A stretch of 64,000 bases of DNA from Amblyornis subalaris. Its lineage: Eukaryota; Chordata; Aves; Passeriformes; Ptilonorhynchidae. Where the stretch lies: NCBI GenBank assembly GCA_018881555.1, contig JACAXG010000253.1:496001-560000 (forward strand), given 5' to 3'. A program made the position numbers and the translations under genes. How positions within the stretch are numbered: position 1 is the stretch's first letter; every line of letters starts with the position of its first letter. The notes beneath the pieces were generated by a model. The model was not told the DNA's origin. It ran no database searches and worked only from the letters and a program-made list of their open reading frames with translations. Positions 31,598 through 48,822 of the stretch are shown here, piece by piece.

Positions 31598-31729
31598 CGG
31601 GGAGCAGCGGGGGCCAGGCTGAGCCTGGCTACTGGGGCAGCTACTGGCCACAGAGCGGGACCGCGCTGGGACTGCGCAATGGCCCCGGGGGCTGGTGTCT
31701 GCCCAAAACATGCAGCTTTTTTGATATGT

Positions 31730-31735
31730 AATAAA
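31730..31735 (+). terminator. Polyadenylation signal of the plus-strand heat-shock gene
   Basis: AATAAA lies 133 bp after the stop codon, in a local AT-rich stretch and followed by a T-rich and GTGTGG sequence. Confidence 0.85.
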
Positions 31736-31739
31736 TATT

Positions 31740-32599
31740 CCTAACTTTTATTTGTGTGGTTTCCGTGTTTCTGGTCTTGCCCAGCCCTGTGCTTTGCAAC
31801 GGTCCTACCTGTGCCCACGCAGAGGGATGGCAGGGTGGGGAACGGGGCTGTGCTGGCACAGGGCATGTCCCTGGCACCTCTCCCCAGCCCTGCCCCGGCA
31901 GAGGAGGTTGGGCGAGGGGCTCCAGCCCATGTGCAGCACTGAGAACCCTCGGGAGGTCCTGAGCATTCCCCTGGGCAGCCTTTGGACACCTGGCTCCCAT
32001 CATCGGGACAGTGCTGGGACACTCCCGTGCGGTGCCTGCTGGGCCCCGTCTCCCGGGCCGTGCCCCCCCCCCGCCAGTGCTGGCACCTTCCAGGCGCTGC
32101 CCGCAGCTCCGCGCCCCAGCCCGGCGCTACGCCACGCCTCTCCACGGTGAAAATGGGCACGGCCCTCCTAAATGGCAATGCGGGAGGATCCGCTGCACGG
32201 ATGCTGATCAGGAGGCGCGGCCACGCTCGGTGTTGTGCTCTCGGCCGCTCCCCGTGCGGGCTGGGAGCAGGCGGAGGGCGGGTCACACGCCACATTTGGA
32301 GAACAGGGCGTGGCCATGCTCCATATTCGCGGGAGTCCGCGGGGTGCGGAGCGCGCTGTGCGCCGCCGGGCCGAGCGCGGTACCGGTCACCAGAGGGGGG
32401 GGAGGGCTCCCCCGGGCACCGATGGCTCGGCACCGCCCCGCCCCGTGGCGGGCTGTCGCGGTGGGTCGTCACGACCGGACCTCGATCCTCTCCGGACGGT
32501 TCACGCCACGCGCGGTCCCGGGTGGGAGCTCCGCTGCCGCTCGGGACCGCGGGTGACGCCGACCGGCCCCGGGAGCCCCAGCCCCGGCGCCCCGGCCCG
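31740..32599. other. Intergenic sequence before KAT2A
   Basis: The first half is ordinary GC-rich DNA. From about 32030 onward CpG density rises and merges with the KAT2A promoter island. Short AT-containing motifs such as CCTAAATGGC, CCACATTTGG and CCATATTCGC lie at 32165-32330 and resemble half-matched CArG boxes. No exon was recognised. Confidence 0.5.
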
Positions 32600-32682
32600 C
32601 CCTCCCCCGCCGCCGCGGACTACGGGTCCCGGCGGCCCCGGCGCGCAGGCGCAGTGAGCGCGGGGCGCACGCCGGGCCCGGC
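32600..32682 (+). promoter_or_regulatory. KAT2A: KAT2A core promoter in a CpG island
   Basis: TATA-less. GACTACGGGTCCCGG (32619-32633) is a ZNF143-like ACTACnnnTCCC motif, and GCGCAGGCGCAGTG (32643-32656) fits the NRF1 consensus. Both are usual in housekeeping promoters, and they sit 25-65 bp before the ATG, so the 5' UTR is short. Confidence 0.6.
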
Positions 32683-38272
<5,590 letters not shown>

Positions 38273-39130
38273 GGGGGCTGGCCTGGACCTGCTCTGGCCA
38301 CTGGCCTTCCCATGGGAGGGACAGGGCTCCTGTGGGACCCAGCCTCACTCTCTCTGTGGGTAGGAGCTGCTGGAGAGATTGGTGCTGCTGAGCAGCCTGG
38401 GGAGCTGGGCTTTCCTTCTTGGGGGACGAGGGGGTCGGGGGGGCTGGTGCTTTTATCCCTGAGGTGCTCTGGCTGCCTCTCGTAGGGAATGGGAGTGAGG
38501 CTGGAGCCGCCTCATCAGGATCTGCCCAGGGCAGGGACAGCACTGAGCTCCTGCGTCTGCCTGGGGAGGGGGAGCCCCCTGACCCCTGTGCATCCCCCCT
38601 ACCTGGGATCGTGCCTTCTGCCCTGGCTCCCTGTGACAGGGCAGGGGCACACAAGTGCTTTGGTTTCCGCTCCGTCCATTTACAGGCAGCCCTCCCCCTC
38701 ACGNTGAATGTACNGCGGGGTCAGCCCTGCCNCTGCNGGTGCTGCTCCTGGGCCAGGGTTCTGCTGGGCGGGGNGCTCTGCCCTGCACCCCAGCTCCTGC
38801 TGCCTCTGTCAGCTCTTCCCTCACCCCGGGGCAGGTCTGCCTTCCCTGCCTGTACACCCTCCCTGCCTGTCCCTGCTGCCAGCTGTGGGTGCAGGGGGCT
38901 GCCAGCCCCAGTCCTGCCCCTCTGGGTGCCAGAGCAGGCAGCTGCCCGGTGCTGTGCTGGCCTCTGCTCCCCCTGCTCTGCTCCAGCTGGCAGCCACCTC
39001 TGCTCATCTTCCCCCTTGCCTCCCACTCCTTGTGCCCCCCATCCCTCTCCCTCCCCCCCACTCGCCCCCATTCCACTTGACTGGTGTTTTGTTGGTTTGT
39101 TTTTTTTTTTTAATAAATGTCCTTGTGCAG
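38273..39130 (+). terminator. KAT2A: KAT2A 3' UTR and polyadenylation signal
   Basis: A pyrimidine-rich 3' UTR with several unresolved bases (38704-38774) ends with a run of T (about 39099-39111) immediately before AATAAA at 39112-39117. The DHX58 promoter begins about 280 bp later. Confidence 0.75.
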
Positions 39131-39398
39131 CCCCAGCTCCATCATTGGGGCTCACCCCAGCGTGGTGAGCAGGGGGACAGCGTGGCATGTTGTGGGGGCT
39201 GTTCATGTTGAGGAGGGGAAGAGGAACAGCTGGGGATGGGGAGACGGTGAAGATCCCCGTGGATGGGCTGGGGTGCACTGGGCAGAATTGGGGTGCAGGG
39301 GCTGGGTGCGGTGCACGGTGCTGCGCTGGGGTCCCGGACAGGCCGGGGTGCAGGAGCCGTGTGGGTGCGGGGCGGTGGGAGCTGTGCGAGCTCTGCTC

Positions 39399-39622
39399 GG
39401 TTTCGGTTTCTGTTCGCAGCCGGAGCTCCCGGGGCATCCGCGGGCCGGGCGGGCGCCGCCGCTCGGGTCGGGCTCGGCCCGGCTCGGCTGGTCGCGGCTC
39501 GGCACGGCTCGGGCTCGGCCCGGCCCGGCTCGGCTCAGCTGGCGCCAGTGCGGCCGGCAGGGCCCCCCCCTTGGGTTGGGCCCCCCCCCCCGCCAGGACG
39601 CGCCGCCTCCAGTTTCGTTTCC
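39399..39622 (+). promoter_or_regulatory. DHX58: DHX58 promoter with two interferon-stimulated response elements
   Basis: GGTTTCGGTTTCTG (39399-39412) and AGTTTCGTTTCC (39611-39622) both fit the ISRE pattern (direct GAAA repeats with a 2-bp gap, read on the minus strand). The second is a full match to AGTTTCnnTTTC and lies 47 bp before the ATG. DHX58 is interferon-induced in vertebrates, so these are the likely STAT1/STAT2/IRF9 and IRF sites. The segment is CpG-rich and has no TATA box. Confidence 0.8.
39465..39542 (+). repeat. Degenerate (CGGCT)n tract in the DHX58 promoter
   Basis: About a dozen copies of CGGCTCGG/CGGCCCGG-type units lie between the two ISREs, giving an extremely GC-rich, strand-biased stretch. 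It is likely unstable and hard to sequence, and unresolved bases occur nearby. Confidence 0.65.
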
Positions 39623-39668
39623 NGGCCGGTCCCGCCTTCGGAAGCTGCGGGACACGGAGCGGCGGAGA

Positions 39669-42600
39669 ATGGAGCTCCGCGAGTACCAGCGGGAGGCGGC
39701 GGCTCCGGCCCTGCGCGGCCACAACAGCATCGTTTGGCTGCCCACGGGCGCCGGGAAGACCCGCGTGGCCGTCCACGTCTGCCGGCGGCACCTGGAGAGC
39801 CGGCGGGGCGGCAAGGTGGTTGTGCTTGTCAACAAGGTGCTGCCCTGCCCCAGGACCGCGGGAGCCACGGGTAGTGGTCCTGGCCGATGCTGAGCATGGT
39901 CCTGTGGGCGCAGGTGCACCTGGTGGAGCAGCACAGCGAGAAGGAGTTCCACGCGCTGCAGGACACCTTCAAGGTGATGTCCATCAGTGGGGACACCAGC
40001 TACAAAGCCTCCTTTGCTGAGCTGGTGAAGAAGAGCGACGTCGTCATCTGCACAGCCCAGATACTGCAGAACGCCCTGGTCAGCACGGAGGAGGACATGC
40101 ACGTGGAGCTGACAGGTGGGCACCAGACCACACATGCTGCTGGCCCCATGGCCCTGGCTGAGACCCCAGCTGAGCCCCCATCTCACGCTGCTCCCCTCGC
40201 TGTCCTGGAGCAGATTTCTCACTGCTGGTGATAGACGAGTGCCACCACACGCACAAGGACGCCGTCTACAACAAGATCATGCTGAGATACCTCCAGCGCA
40301 AGCTCANCGGGGAGCAGGACCTGCCACAGGTCCTGGGGCTGACAGCGTCCCCTGGCACGGGGGGGGCAACATCCTTCGAGGGGGCCATAGAGCACATCCT
40401 GCAGGTGTGTCCTGTGCCCCCTGTCCTGTTTTTGCACACCTTCCCCTGGGGTACAACGGGGTGTCCCTTGGGATGGGGTTTGATGCCCAGGTGTGCAGGT
40501 GCTGGGCAGCCCAGAGGAGTCATCCCCAAACTCATCAGGTTGCCAGTGAGCACCATGCGCTGCATTGTCCCGGGCAGCTGGGCTCGGGGTGGAAGCAGGG
40601 TCTTTCCCTCTCAGATCTGTGCCAATCTGGACACTGAGAAGATCACATCGGCGCAGGAGGAGGTGCAGCACCTGCAGATCCATGTCCCCCATCCCAAGAA
40701 GCAGTATGACTTGTGCCAGGAGAGAGTGGAGGTGAGGAGCNGCTGCTCAGAGCCATGGGGCTGCTCATTGGGTGGAAGATGAGACCCCCAANCCCTGCTG
40801 GGTGGGGAGTTGTGTCCCTTCATCCTCTTTGCTCAGGCCAGTGTGAGAAATCAGTTGACCCAGAGCTTTGATGCTGGTGGATCCTGCAACTATCTGGNTC
40901 CTGCCATAAGACCAGCCACAATTCCCGGGTCCTGAGCCCCCCCGCTACTCCCAGGACCCCTTTGGTGAACGGCTGAAGAAGGTGATGGTGCAGATCCAGC
41001 AGTATATGGAGAACCCAGATCTCCCACGGGACTTTGGCACGCAGATTTACGAGCAGCGCATCGTGGAGCTGGAGAAGAGAGGTGAGGGTGCGGCAGTGTG
41101 GGTGTGGCAGGGCCGAGCCGCGGGGACAGGCTGTGACCATGGTGGGGACAGGCTGTGACCGCGGTGTCCCCCGGCCCCGCCAGCCGCAGAGACGTTTTGC
41201 CGCAAGACGCGGGTGTGCGCCCTGCACCTGCGCAAGTACAACGATGCTTTGCTGATCAACGACACCGTGCGGATGGTCGATGCCTTCCAGTGCCTCCAGC
41301 AGTTCTACAGCGCCGAGAGGGATGAGAAGGACCCCACTGAACAGTTCCTCGCCACCACATTTGAGGGTAACAGAGGGGCCTGGAGGGGGGTGGTGCTGAC
41401 TGCATTTTGGGTGCAGGGAGTCCCCCCGACACCCCTCTCACCTGTGCAGAGAACAGGGCGACCCTGCAGGCACTCACTGGGGACCAGCGCTATGAGAACC
41501 CCAGGCTGGGCAAGCTGGAGGGGATCCTGCGTGAGCACTTTCAGCCCCTGGGCACTTCTCGTGGCATCGTCTTCACCAAGACACGGCAGAGTGCCCACAG
41601 CCTGCTCAGCTGGCTGCAGAGCACGGCCACGCTCAGCGGGCAACACATCAGGGCTGCCGTCCTCACTGGCACCGGCTACAGCAACCAGACCAGGCACATG
41701 ACACAGGTGAGTGGAGCCTGAGCAGGAACTGGACTGACCCCGCTCTGCACACTTAGAGGGTGCTGCCGGTGCTGCCCAGGGCTCAGAGCCCTACACAGCT
41801 GCTGAAGCATCATCACCCTGTCTACCCAGAATGAGCAGCAGGACGTAATCAAGCAGTTCCGTGAGGGAGCCCTCAACCTGCTCTTCTCCACAAGTGTGGC
41901 TGAGGAGGGTCTGGACATCCCTGAGTGCAACATCGTGGTCCGCTACGGGCTGATGACCAATGAGATCGCCATGATGCAGGTGCTGCCCAGGCTCCCTCTG
42001 CCCCTGCTGGGATCCCCCAAAGCCACGGTGGGGGGACATGGGGGCTCTTGCATTCTCTTCAGGCAGCTTCTTGGGGGTGAGCCCAGCCCCTGCCAGAACA
42101 TCTCCTTGGCAAGGTGCAGGGGAGGGTGAAGGTGGCTCTGTCCTCGCAGAGTGGCACAGAAGGGTTGGCTGTGTTCCTCTTCTGCTGACTGCAACATTTG
42201 ACCCTTGCACTGCAGGCCCGGGGCCGTGCCCGTGCCGAGAACAGTGTCTACTCTGTCCTTGCCAAAGCCAACAGCAAAGAGGTGTCCCGAGAGCTGCTCA
42301 ATGAGGACCTGGTGGAGCTCATGAAGAGGGCGATTAAGGCAGTGCAAGCCATGCCTGACCAGGAGTACTGCCGGAAGGTGGGTGCTGGGCACTGCCGTGG
42401 GCACTGGCACGGCCAGGCAGCTCTTGCTCACCCCTGCACCATGCATTTGGCTGCCTGCTCTGCCCCGGGGCAGCACCAGATCCTGGGGTGGGGTTGTGTG
42501 AGAGGCATGGGGCGGCATGTGCGTGTCCTGCCCTGCCCTGCCCGTCCTGCCCTGTGGCTTGCGCTCCTGAGACAGTGCATCCATTGGTGGCCATGGGTCC

Positions 42601-43593
42601 TGCCATATCTGCCATCTCTGCTTGCCTGCAGCCCTGTGCTGACCGCTGTCCTCCACAGATCCGGGAGCTGCAGGAGGTGGCCGTAGCCAGCTGGCTGATG
42701 AAGGAGGCCAGGATCAGCGAGCGGCNGCAGCAGCACGACCCGGATGCTGTTTGCCTGTACTGCGTCAACTGCAGCATGGCCGTGTGCCGCGGCAGTGACA
42801 TCCGCATCGTGGAGGGCATGCACCACGTCAACGTCAACCCCAACTTCACGTAGGAGTCTTGCATGGGCAGGGGCGAGCAGGCAGATGGGCAGGCGTAGCA
42901 GCAGCCTGCTGCTGGCTCTTTCTCGGGGACCCTGGTACAGGGAGGTTGCAGGAGCTTTGTTTGACTAGGGGAGCACCTGTGCTGCCCTGTTTGTGTCCCC
43001 TGGACCATCATCCTTAGTGTCTGTCGGCCCCTTCCCTGCAGGTTGTATTACAGAGTTTCCTCTGGGAAAATACAGATCCAGCGGCCTTTTAAGGATTGGG
43101 AGCCCGGCTGCCGTATCGCCTGCAGCGCGTGCAGCCAGGTGAGCACCACAGTCCCCCTGTGTCTGCAGCCCAGTCAGAGCTGGAGGGACAGGAAGGGCTG
43201 TGCCTTGTGCCCCAGCTCCCAGCTGAGGAATGGAGCTGTGTCCCCTCTGCATATGCCCATGTCATGTGCGTGCTGCGGGACATGGACATAGGCTGTGTCC
43301 GAAGGAGGGACATGCCTCGGGAGCAAGGAACTGCCCCATTGCTGTGTGCATGGCCCTGCAGCCTGGGGACGCTGTGTGCGCGTTGCATGACTGTCCCATT
43401 CCTGCCCACACAGGACTGGGGGATGGAGATGCTGTACCGGCAGGTGAAGCTGCCTATTCTCTGCATCAAAAACTTCGTGGTGGAGACACCGGCAGAGAAG
43501 AGGAGGTACAAGAAGTGGAGTGGTGTGACATTCCCCATCAAAGAGTTTGACTACCTGGAGTACTGCTCTGAGGCCCACGGCCTGTCCTTCTAG
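39669..43593 (+). CDS. DHX58: RIG-I-like receptor LGP2 (ATP-dependent RNA helicase DHX58)
   Basis: LGP2 is a cytoplasmic double-stranded-RNA sensor lacking CARDs; it regulates MDA5 and RIG-I signalling. Twelve exons join in phase: 39669-39836, 39914-40115, 40214-40404, 40615-40731, 40955-41081, 41184-41366, 41450-41706, 41830-41979, 42216-42377, 42659-42849, 43042-43138, 43414-43593, encoding 674 residues (human 678). It starts directly with the helicase domain ([11 protein letters not shown]), confirming the absence of CARDs. Motif I PTGAGKT is at 25-31, motif II DECH at 131-134, motif III near LTASPGTGG, and motif [10 protein letters not shown] at 465-472. The C-terminal regulatory domain has zinc ligands in CVNC (554, 557) and CSAC (610, 613), with basic RNA-binding residues following. 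Unresolved bases at about 40307 and 42726 hide one residue each. Confidence 0.97.
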
Positions 43594-43927
43594 CACAGGC
43601 TCTGTTCAGAGCAGGACTATTCGCAGAGCACTTTCAGGGACAGTGGAACCCTTGGACAGAGAGCCACGGCTCACTCCTCCCTTCCTCGCCGGACCGAGCC
43701 ACAGCAGCATGCGCCTTGCTGGAGCCCATGGCTCCTGAAGGAGCTTTGCTGCACCCACGCAGAAAGGATGAGATGCTGGGATCTGATACCACCCAAACTC
43801 TTCCTTGCTCCCCATGCTGCTGCTTTCCACTTCTGCCCCCTGCGCTGCAGACTCAGGGGGGTCTCCACAACCCTGCCAAAAGATCCATCTCTCTTCTGTG
43901 GGCCTATTGTGAATTCCATGGGTCTCT

Positions 43928-43933
43928 ATTAAA
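43928..43933 (+). terminator. DHX58: DHX58 polyadenylation signal
   Basis: ATTAAA, the commonest variant signal, lies 335 bp after the stop codon. No AATAAA is present in the interval. Confidence 0.65.
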
Positions 43934-44334
43934 AACGCACATGCTAGACTGAAGGGGCAGGGTGGCTGCGTCACTCGTAGTGAGAGCTGGCTGGGCGCAG
44001 GAGGGTTCGAGGGGGGACGTTGCACCAGAGCCAGACCCCACTGTGTCCTGCACTCGCATCACAGGGGTCTCCAGGGGACAGTGGAGTCTGTGGGGCTGCC
44101 CCGGCCCTACCCCACCCGCAGACAGTGGCCTGAGCGACCCGCCTCACCCACCCACCCAAGACCGAACCTTCCCGCGGCCCAGAACGAGCCTAAACCCATC
44201 TGGGGCAGCCCCATCGGCCCCCGCGGGGGTCCGGGGATCCCCTCGATCTCAGCTGCGGCCACCCTGGGAAGCCCTTTGCGTCCGAGCCGGGGGGGCTGGG
44301 AGAGCTGCGGGGCTTGCGACAGGACTCGGGATCG

Positions 44335-44372
44335 GGCCTGGGACTGGGACCGGGACTGGGACCAGGACCAGG
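44335..44372 (+). repeat. Short hexamer repeat (GGGACC/GGGACT)
   Basis: About six tandem copies of six bases alternating GGGACT, GGGACC and AGGACC within the CpG-rich segment. Confidence 0.7.
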
Positions 44373-44480
44373 CCGGCTTCGGGGCAGGGGGTTCGGTACC
44401 GCGGTGCGCAGCCCCAGACCGCGCGTCCGCCCGTGCTCTCCCGCCGCCGGCCGCTAGAGGGGGCCGCGGGCCGGGCTGGG

Positions 44481-44560
44481 GGATGCCCGGGGAGCCGGGC
44501 AATGATCCGGCGGGACAGGGGGATGCCCGGGGAGCCCGGCAATGATCCGGCGGGGGCCGG
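44481..44560 (+). repeat. Two-copy 40-bp tandem duplication
   Basis: A unit starting GGATGCCCGGGGAGC and containing CAATGATCCGGCGGG occurs at 44481 and again at 44521. The copies differ at only a few positions, so the duplication looks recent or maintained. Confidence 0.85.
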
Positions 44561-45379
44561 AGGATGCTTCGGCTGGTACAGGGGCCTGCAGCACTCGCAC
44601 CTGCCGCTCCACGCGTGTCCCTTCCCTGCGGAATCCTGCCACACGTGTCGGTGCTGGCCCGGGAGCCTCCACGCCAGTAAGCAGTGCGGGTCCTCGGCAG
44701 GTCACGGGTGGCTCCGGGGGTGGCGGGGAGCTGCAGAAGTGCAGGGACACGTGCAGGGGACCAGAGTCCTGCTCCTGCCTGACTTTGGTACCAGCGGCTC
44801 CCGCAGTGTCAGGCACACATAGCCTGCTTTCAGGTGGAGTTGGCCCCGGGGAAACCATGAAACCAAACTCCTGTCCATCAGAAACTGGGTAATGAGGCCA
44901 TTTGAGTTATTTGTAGCTCTCTATGGGCTGGGATGGCCTCTCCTCCCGCTCCCTAGGCAGAATCCCTCCCGCAGGGACCCCAGATCGTTTTGCTCAGCTC
45001 AAATTGCCCTGATTTGTGCTTGGAGAATTCGAGTTGTGAGTTACCCCAGTGGGTGCCCGCAGCACTGGGTGGTGCAACCTCTCACCCGCCCTGGAGGAAC
45101 TGTCTGTCCGCTTGCGTGCCCCAAACAAGAATTTCTGCAACAAAACTTGCCCCTTTTTGAGGGAGTGCAGCTGACTCCGTGGGATACAGGGCCAGGACAG
45201 TATCGTGAGTCTCTGTGGGTTTTGCAAGAGGATCTGTATCCAGCCTCTGCTTGTTCTTCCCTCTGCGTCCCTGCTCTAATGTCAGCCCCATCTGGCTTCT
45301 CCTTCCCAGGGGCTCAGTCACCTTGGGCCTGGCAGCAGGGAGCAGCGGAGCTGCAGCGGTCAGTGCTGTGACCTTGGTT

Positions 45380-45461
45380 GGCGTCCTTCAGGGCTGGCAT
45401 CCTTCTGAGCCTGCATCCTTCTGAGCCAGCATCCTTCAGGGCTGGCATTCTTCAGAGCTGG
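45380..45461 (+). repeat. ~16-17-bp tandem repeat, five copies
   Basis: Five imperfect copies of a unit like GGCATCCTTCTGAGCCT (variants GCATCCTTCAGGGCT and GCATTCTTCAGAGCT). Confidence 0.8.
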
Positions 45462-46599
45462 GCTCCTGTGGCCAAATCCCCAGGCTGGAAGAAGTCTGTG
45501 GCTCGAAGCACCTTTGCTTATCTCAGCTCCCCAAAGCACTTACGTTCCGGCCATTGTAACTCGCTGCCTGTAAGCAGAGATGGGCACCATCAGCCCCGCA
45601 GCAAACAGCTGCTGCAGCAACTTCTGCTGGCAGAAGCACCGTGAAGGGGTTCGCCCCCAGCCCACAGGCTGCCACAAAGGGCACAGCCTCCTACTGTGGC
45701 CTCCTGCCCCAGCACCCCCCATGCCCCCGAGTGTGCTTGCAGAGTCAGGGCAATGCAGCAATTTATTTTTCACAGCTCATTTCATTTGTCATCAGTGCGT
45801 CAGAAAGCACCGATTCCCTTCTTAAGGCACCAGCTGGAAAACCTCTGGCTCCTCCACCTGGCAGCGCCTCAGGTCAGCCCTTTCCCGAGGCTGGTGTTTA
45901 GTGGGACTTAGTGTTCAGCCTGTTTGACTTATCGAGAAGGAGCCTGAGATGTGACTTGATTACAGCATGCAAGTATCTTCCTGGGGAGAAAACTGCTGGG
46001 TATTAAAGGGCTCTTTAACTTGGCAGAGAGAGGAATAATGAGAACTGAGGCTGAAAGATAAAGTCAAGCAAATTGAAATTTGAAATCCAGGGCAGGTCTG
46101 CAGCAAGGAGGGCACAGAGCAGTTGGAGCACTATCCCAGGCACCTTTATCAAAGCGATACCTGGGGCTGGGGGTCCTGCCCTGGGGGTGGCTCCATCCTG
46201 CTTTGTGGCTCTGGCTCAAGCAGCAGCAGGATGAACAGCAGGAGTCCAGTGGCATCATGGGTGATGGGGATGGGGACTGAATTTTGCTTCCCAGGCACAT
46301 CTGAAAATCTGGCTATTGCACAGTATCTCTTCCAGAGCCTGGGAGCACATCAGACCCCGAGCTGACCTCTCCCGGGACAGCTGGAGCTTCCCTCTCTGTA
46401 CCAGGGGAAATTCCAGTCTGGAGAAAAGTACTCGCGGTGGAGGACTTCGATCCTGAAAACCAGAAGCCCTCTCCCCACGTTGTTCCTGCATCCCCTCTCC
46501 TCCACTGCCCGGAGCATTTGGGAGCCTGCAAAACGTGTGGGGGCATCCCTGTCCCGCTCGGCTCTGCTGTCCCCGCGACCGACGGCCGCATGTCGAACA

Positions 46600-46690
46600 A
46601 TTCCCGCCGGGAGTTAATCCTGACTGTTCGCATGTCAGGATGCCGGTGGATTAAACAAGGGGATTAGCATCAAACAATTTCCCTCGCGCC
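46600..46690. promoter_or_regulatory. Cluster of GGATTA/TAATCC homeobox motifs
   Basis: TAATCC (46615-46620), GGATTA (46648-46653) and GGATTA (46661-46666) lie within 52 bp, flanked by AACAATT motifs. GGATTA is the binding core of K50 homeodomain factors (OTX, CRX, PITX, GSC). The density in GC-rich surroundings suggests a conserved enhancer; function is inferred. Confidence 0.4.
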
Positions 46691-48730
46691 CCGAGCGAGA
46701 GGCAGGAAATACAATCAGTGCAGGTTTATTCTGCTTAGGTTAAAACAGCTCCCGGGCATGTGGCAGGCAATGCCATCTGAGCCAGTGGTGCAGCGAGGCA
46801 CGTGCTCAGGGCATTGCGGGAGCACTGGGACGAGGATGTCAAGACCGGGGGCTGCTCATCCCAGGGGAATCAGGGAGGTGTCCATGCTGGGTGGCACTCG
46901 GGCACCCACTGCAGCCTGTGCCCGGTGTGGGTCCCACCAGGCCAGCAGTGAGGTGCCAGTGCACAGGAACCATCTGGGCTTAGGGAAGGTGCTGCAGCCG
47001 TTCACTGTGTCCCCAGGAGGGCACAAAAGCCAGGACTGGGGAGTCTCTAGACCTCCACAGTCACTGAGCTCCCCAGCACTGTCCTTCTGGAGGCTCCTGC
47101 CAGCCTGGGCTCAGCTGCGGATGGCAGAGAACGGAACAGCCTCACAGATGTAAAGGCAAATCTGTTTTCCCAACAGCTCCTGGGTTCCCGAGCCAGGGGA
47201 CGGTGACGCATCTCTGATCTGATTGTGGCAGTGCCGCAGGCTGCCAGCTTTCATCCCAAGCTTCATGCCCACCTGCAATCCCAGGGTCCCCTGTCAGCAC
47301 TGGGGCACAGCCCTGTGCTCTTAGCCACTTAGAAAAAGTAAAACAAACTCCCTAATCTGGGGGTTTTGATGGAACGAGCTCGCACAGAACTGGCTGGGGC
47401 AGGACAGCCCTATGCCTGGCACAAAGACTCGACGTCTCTTTGGACCAAAGAGCTGTGGGAGCAGCTGGACTCACATCCCTGTGTCCTTGCTGGCCCAGAT
47501 CTCTCTGTCCCTGGAGGTTTCTTGGCTGCTTTCCTCTGAGGAGCATTCCCAGGGCAGCCAAGTCCCTGGTCAGTCGAGGACAGGACCACCACACATGCCC
47601 ACCTTGTTTTTCTAGGAAAGGGCTAAAAATACCATCCTAGGGCTGTGTGGAAAGGCCTGGGCAGATCCTCAGCTACTGGGAGTTGAGTGATTTATAGCCC
47701 ATAACCTGTGTGTGATCCCAGCGACTGTGCAGGGGCAGGGACAGTCCCTGGGCCAGGGCATGTCTCTGTGGGGCAGAAGAGCAGGGGGGCTGCAGGTCCC
47801 CCCTTCCTCAGCACCGTTGGGGTGGCTGCTCTCCTTCTCGCCATTTTTAGGTGACTCTATCTGGTCTGGACATTGGCAGGATGCAGCAGGGAGGGAACGC
47901 AGCACAGTGGGGTGAGACCCAGGGACAGCTGGCAGGTGCTGGCACAGTCTGGGGCCTGCAGGGACCCCCGGCACAAGCTGCAATATCTGAAAATTCCCAA
48001 ACAAAATTTCATGCACTAAATCTTAGGGCTGCAATTCTGCTGAGACCTGGCTTTATAATTGGATCTGTCAGAAACCCGTCACACTTAATGTGCAGCTGCC
48101 AGTGCGCGTGCAGCTCCTCAGCGACTGTGCTGGCTCTGCTGGGCACTGGGAAATCTGGTCCTGGGATTTTCCAGCTTGAGGAAAGATCTAGTTCGTACCC
48201 AAACTCCCAACCCTGGGAGCAGGGCAGTGCAAGCCACCCCCAGTTTTAACTCGAGATGCCTCAATTTCCCTCTGTGCAAGGGAAGGCAGTGGGATGGGGA
48301 CGATGCTGGTGAGGCATGGGAGCCCAGTGTGCTTGTGTGTTCTTCACCTGAGTAATCAAACCCATCATGCAGTGTTTGATTAAAGGCCACAAAACATACT
48401 ATCTTTGATTCTTCCACTTTATTTTTGTTGCCTTCATTTGTCCCTTGGAGATGAGAGTTGCTCTGGTACTTATTAGTCGCAAAGCCCTAACCTCGCGCTG
48501 CGTTCCTGCTATCTGAGAAATGAATTATTAATGGTGCATTAAACAGAGACTGGAAAGGGGCCCTGGGACACTGATAATCAGGAGCTAATTGAGGAAGAAA
48601 TGAGATACTGCTCCCATTGCAGAACGAGGACTGTGCAGCACTGCGATANCAAAGGTGACCCTGCTACAATTCCTGGGCCAACTGCGCTCGGCTCTGCCTG
48701 CTCGGTCCTTGCTGGTGGGTCATGTGTGCA

Positions 48731-48822
48731 CCTGGCTAGGATGTTCTCCCTGGCCCGGATGTTCTCCTTGGCTGGGATGCTCTGCCCTGGCCAGGATGTT
48801 CTTCCTGACATGGATGCTCTGT
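48731..48822 (+). repeat. 18-bp tandem repeat, five copies
   Basis: Five imperfect copies of CTGGCCCGGATGTTCTCC with variants (CTGGCTAGGATG, TTGGCTGGGATG, CTGGCCAGGATG, TGACATGGATG). The unit length is a multiple of three, so the reading frame stays open through it, but there is no other evidence of coding. Confidence 0.8.

Larger units (their letters stand above)
44160..44680. promoter_or_regulatory. CpG-rich segment downstream of DHX58 (possible promoter or boundary element)
   Basis: CpG density rises sharply only 200 bp after the DHX58 poly(A) signal, from CCGCGGGGGTCCGG through the GGGACTGGGACC repeats to the CGGCGGGG copies. Around 44449-44464 the sequence GCCGCTAGAGGGGGCC partly resembles a CTCF core. 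No open frame here has protein character. It may be an alternative upstream promoter of the next plus-strand gene or an insulator; sequence alone does not decide. Confidence 0.4.

Noticed and set aside
38721..39791. 356-codon open frame on the minus strand
   Set aside because: It runs antisense through the KAT2A 3' UTR and the DHX58 promoter and first exon. Its translation is low-complexity (RAEPRPAEPGRAR-type) and comes from the CGGCT tract.
39203..40222. 339-codon open frame on the minus strand
   Set aside because: Antisense to DHX58 exons 1-3. The frame is open because GC-rich coding DNA leaves few antisense stops; no domain is recognisable.
44082..44892. Possible gene in the 286-codon frame after DHX58
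   Set aside because: It crosses the GGGACC hexamer repeat and the 40-bp duplication and has no homology I recognise. CpG content explains the openness.
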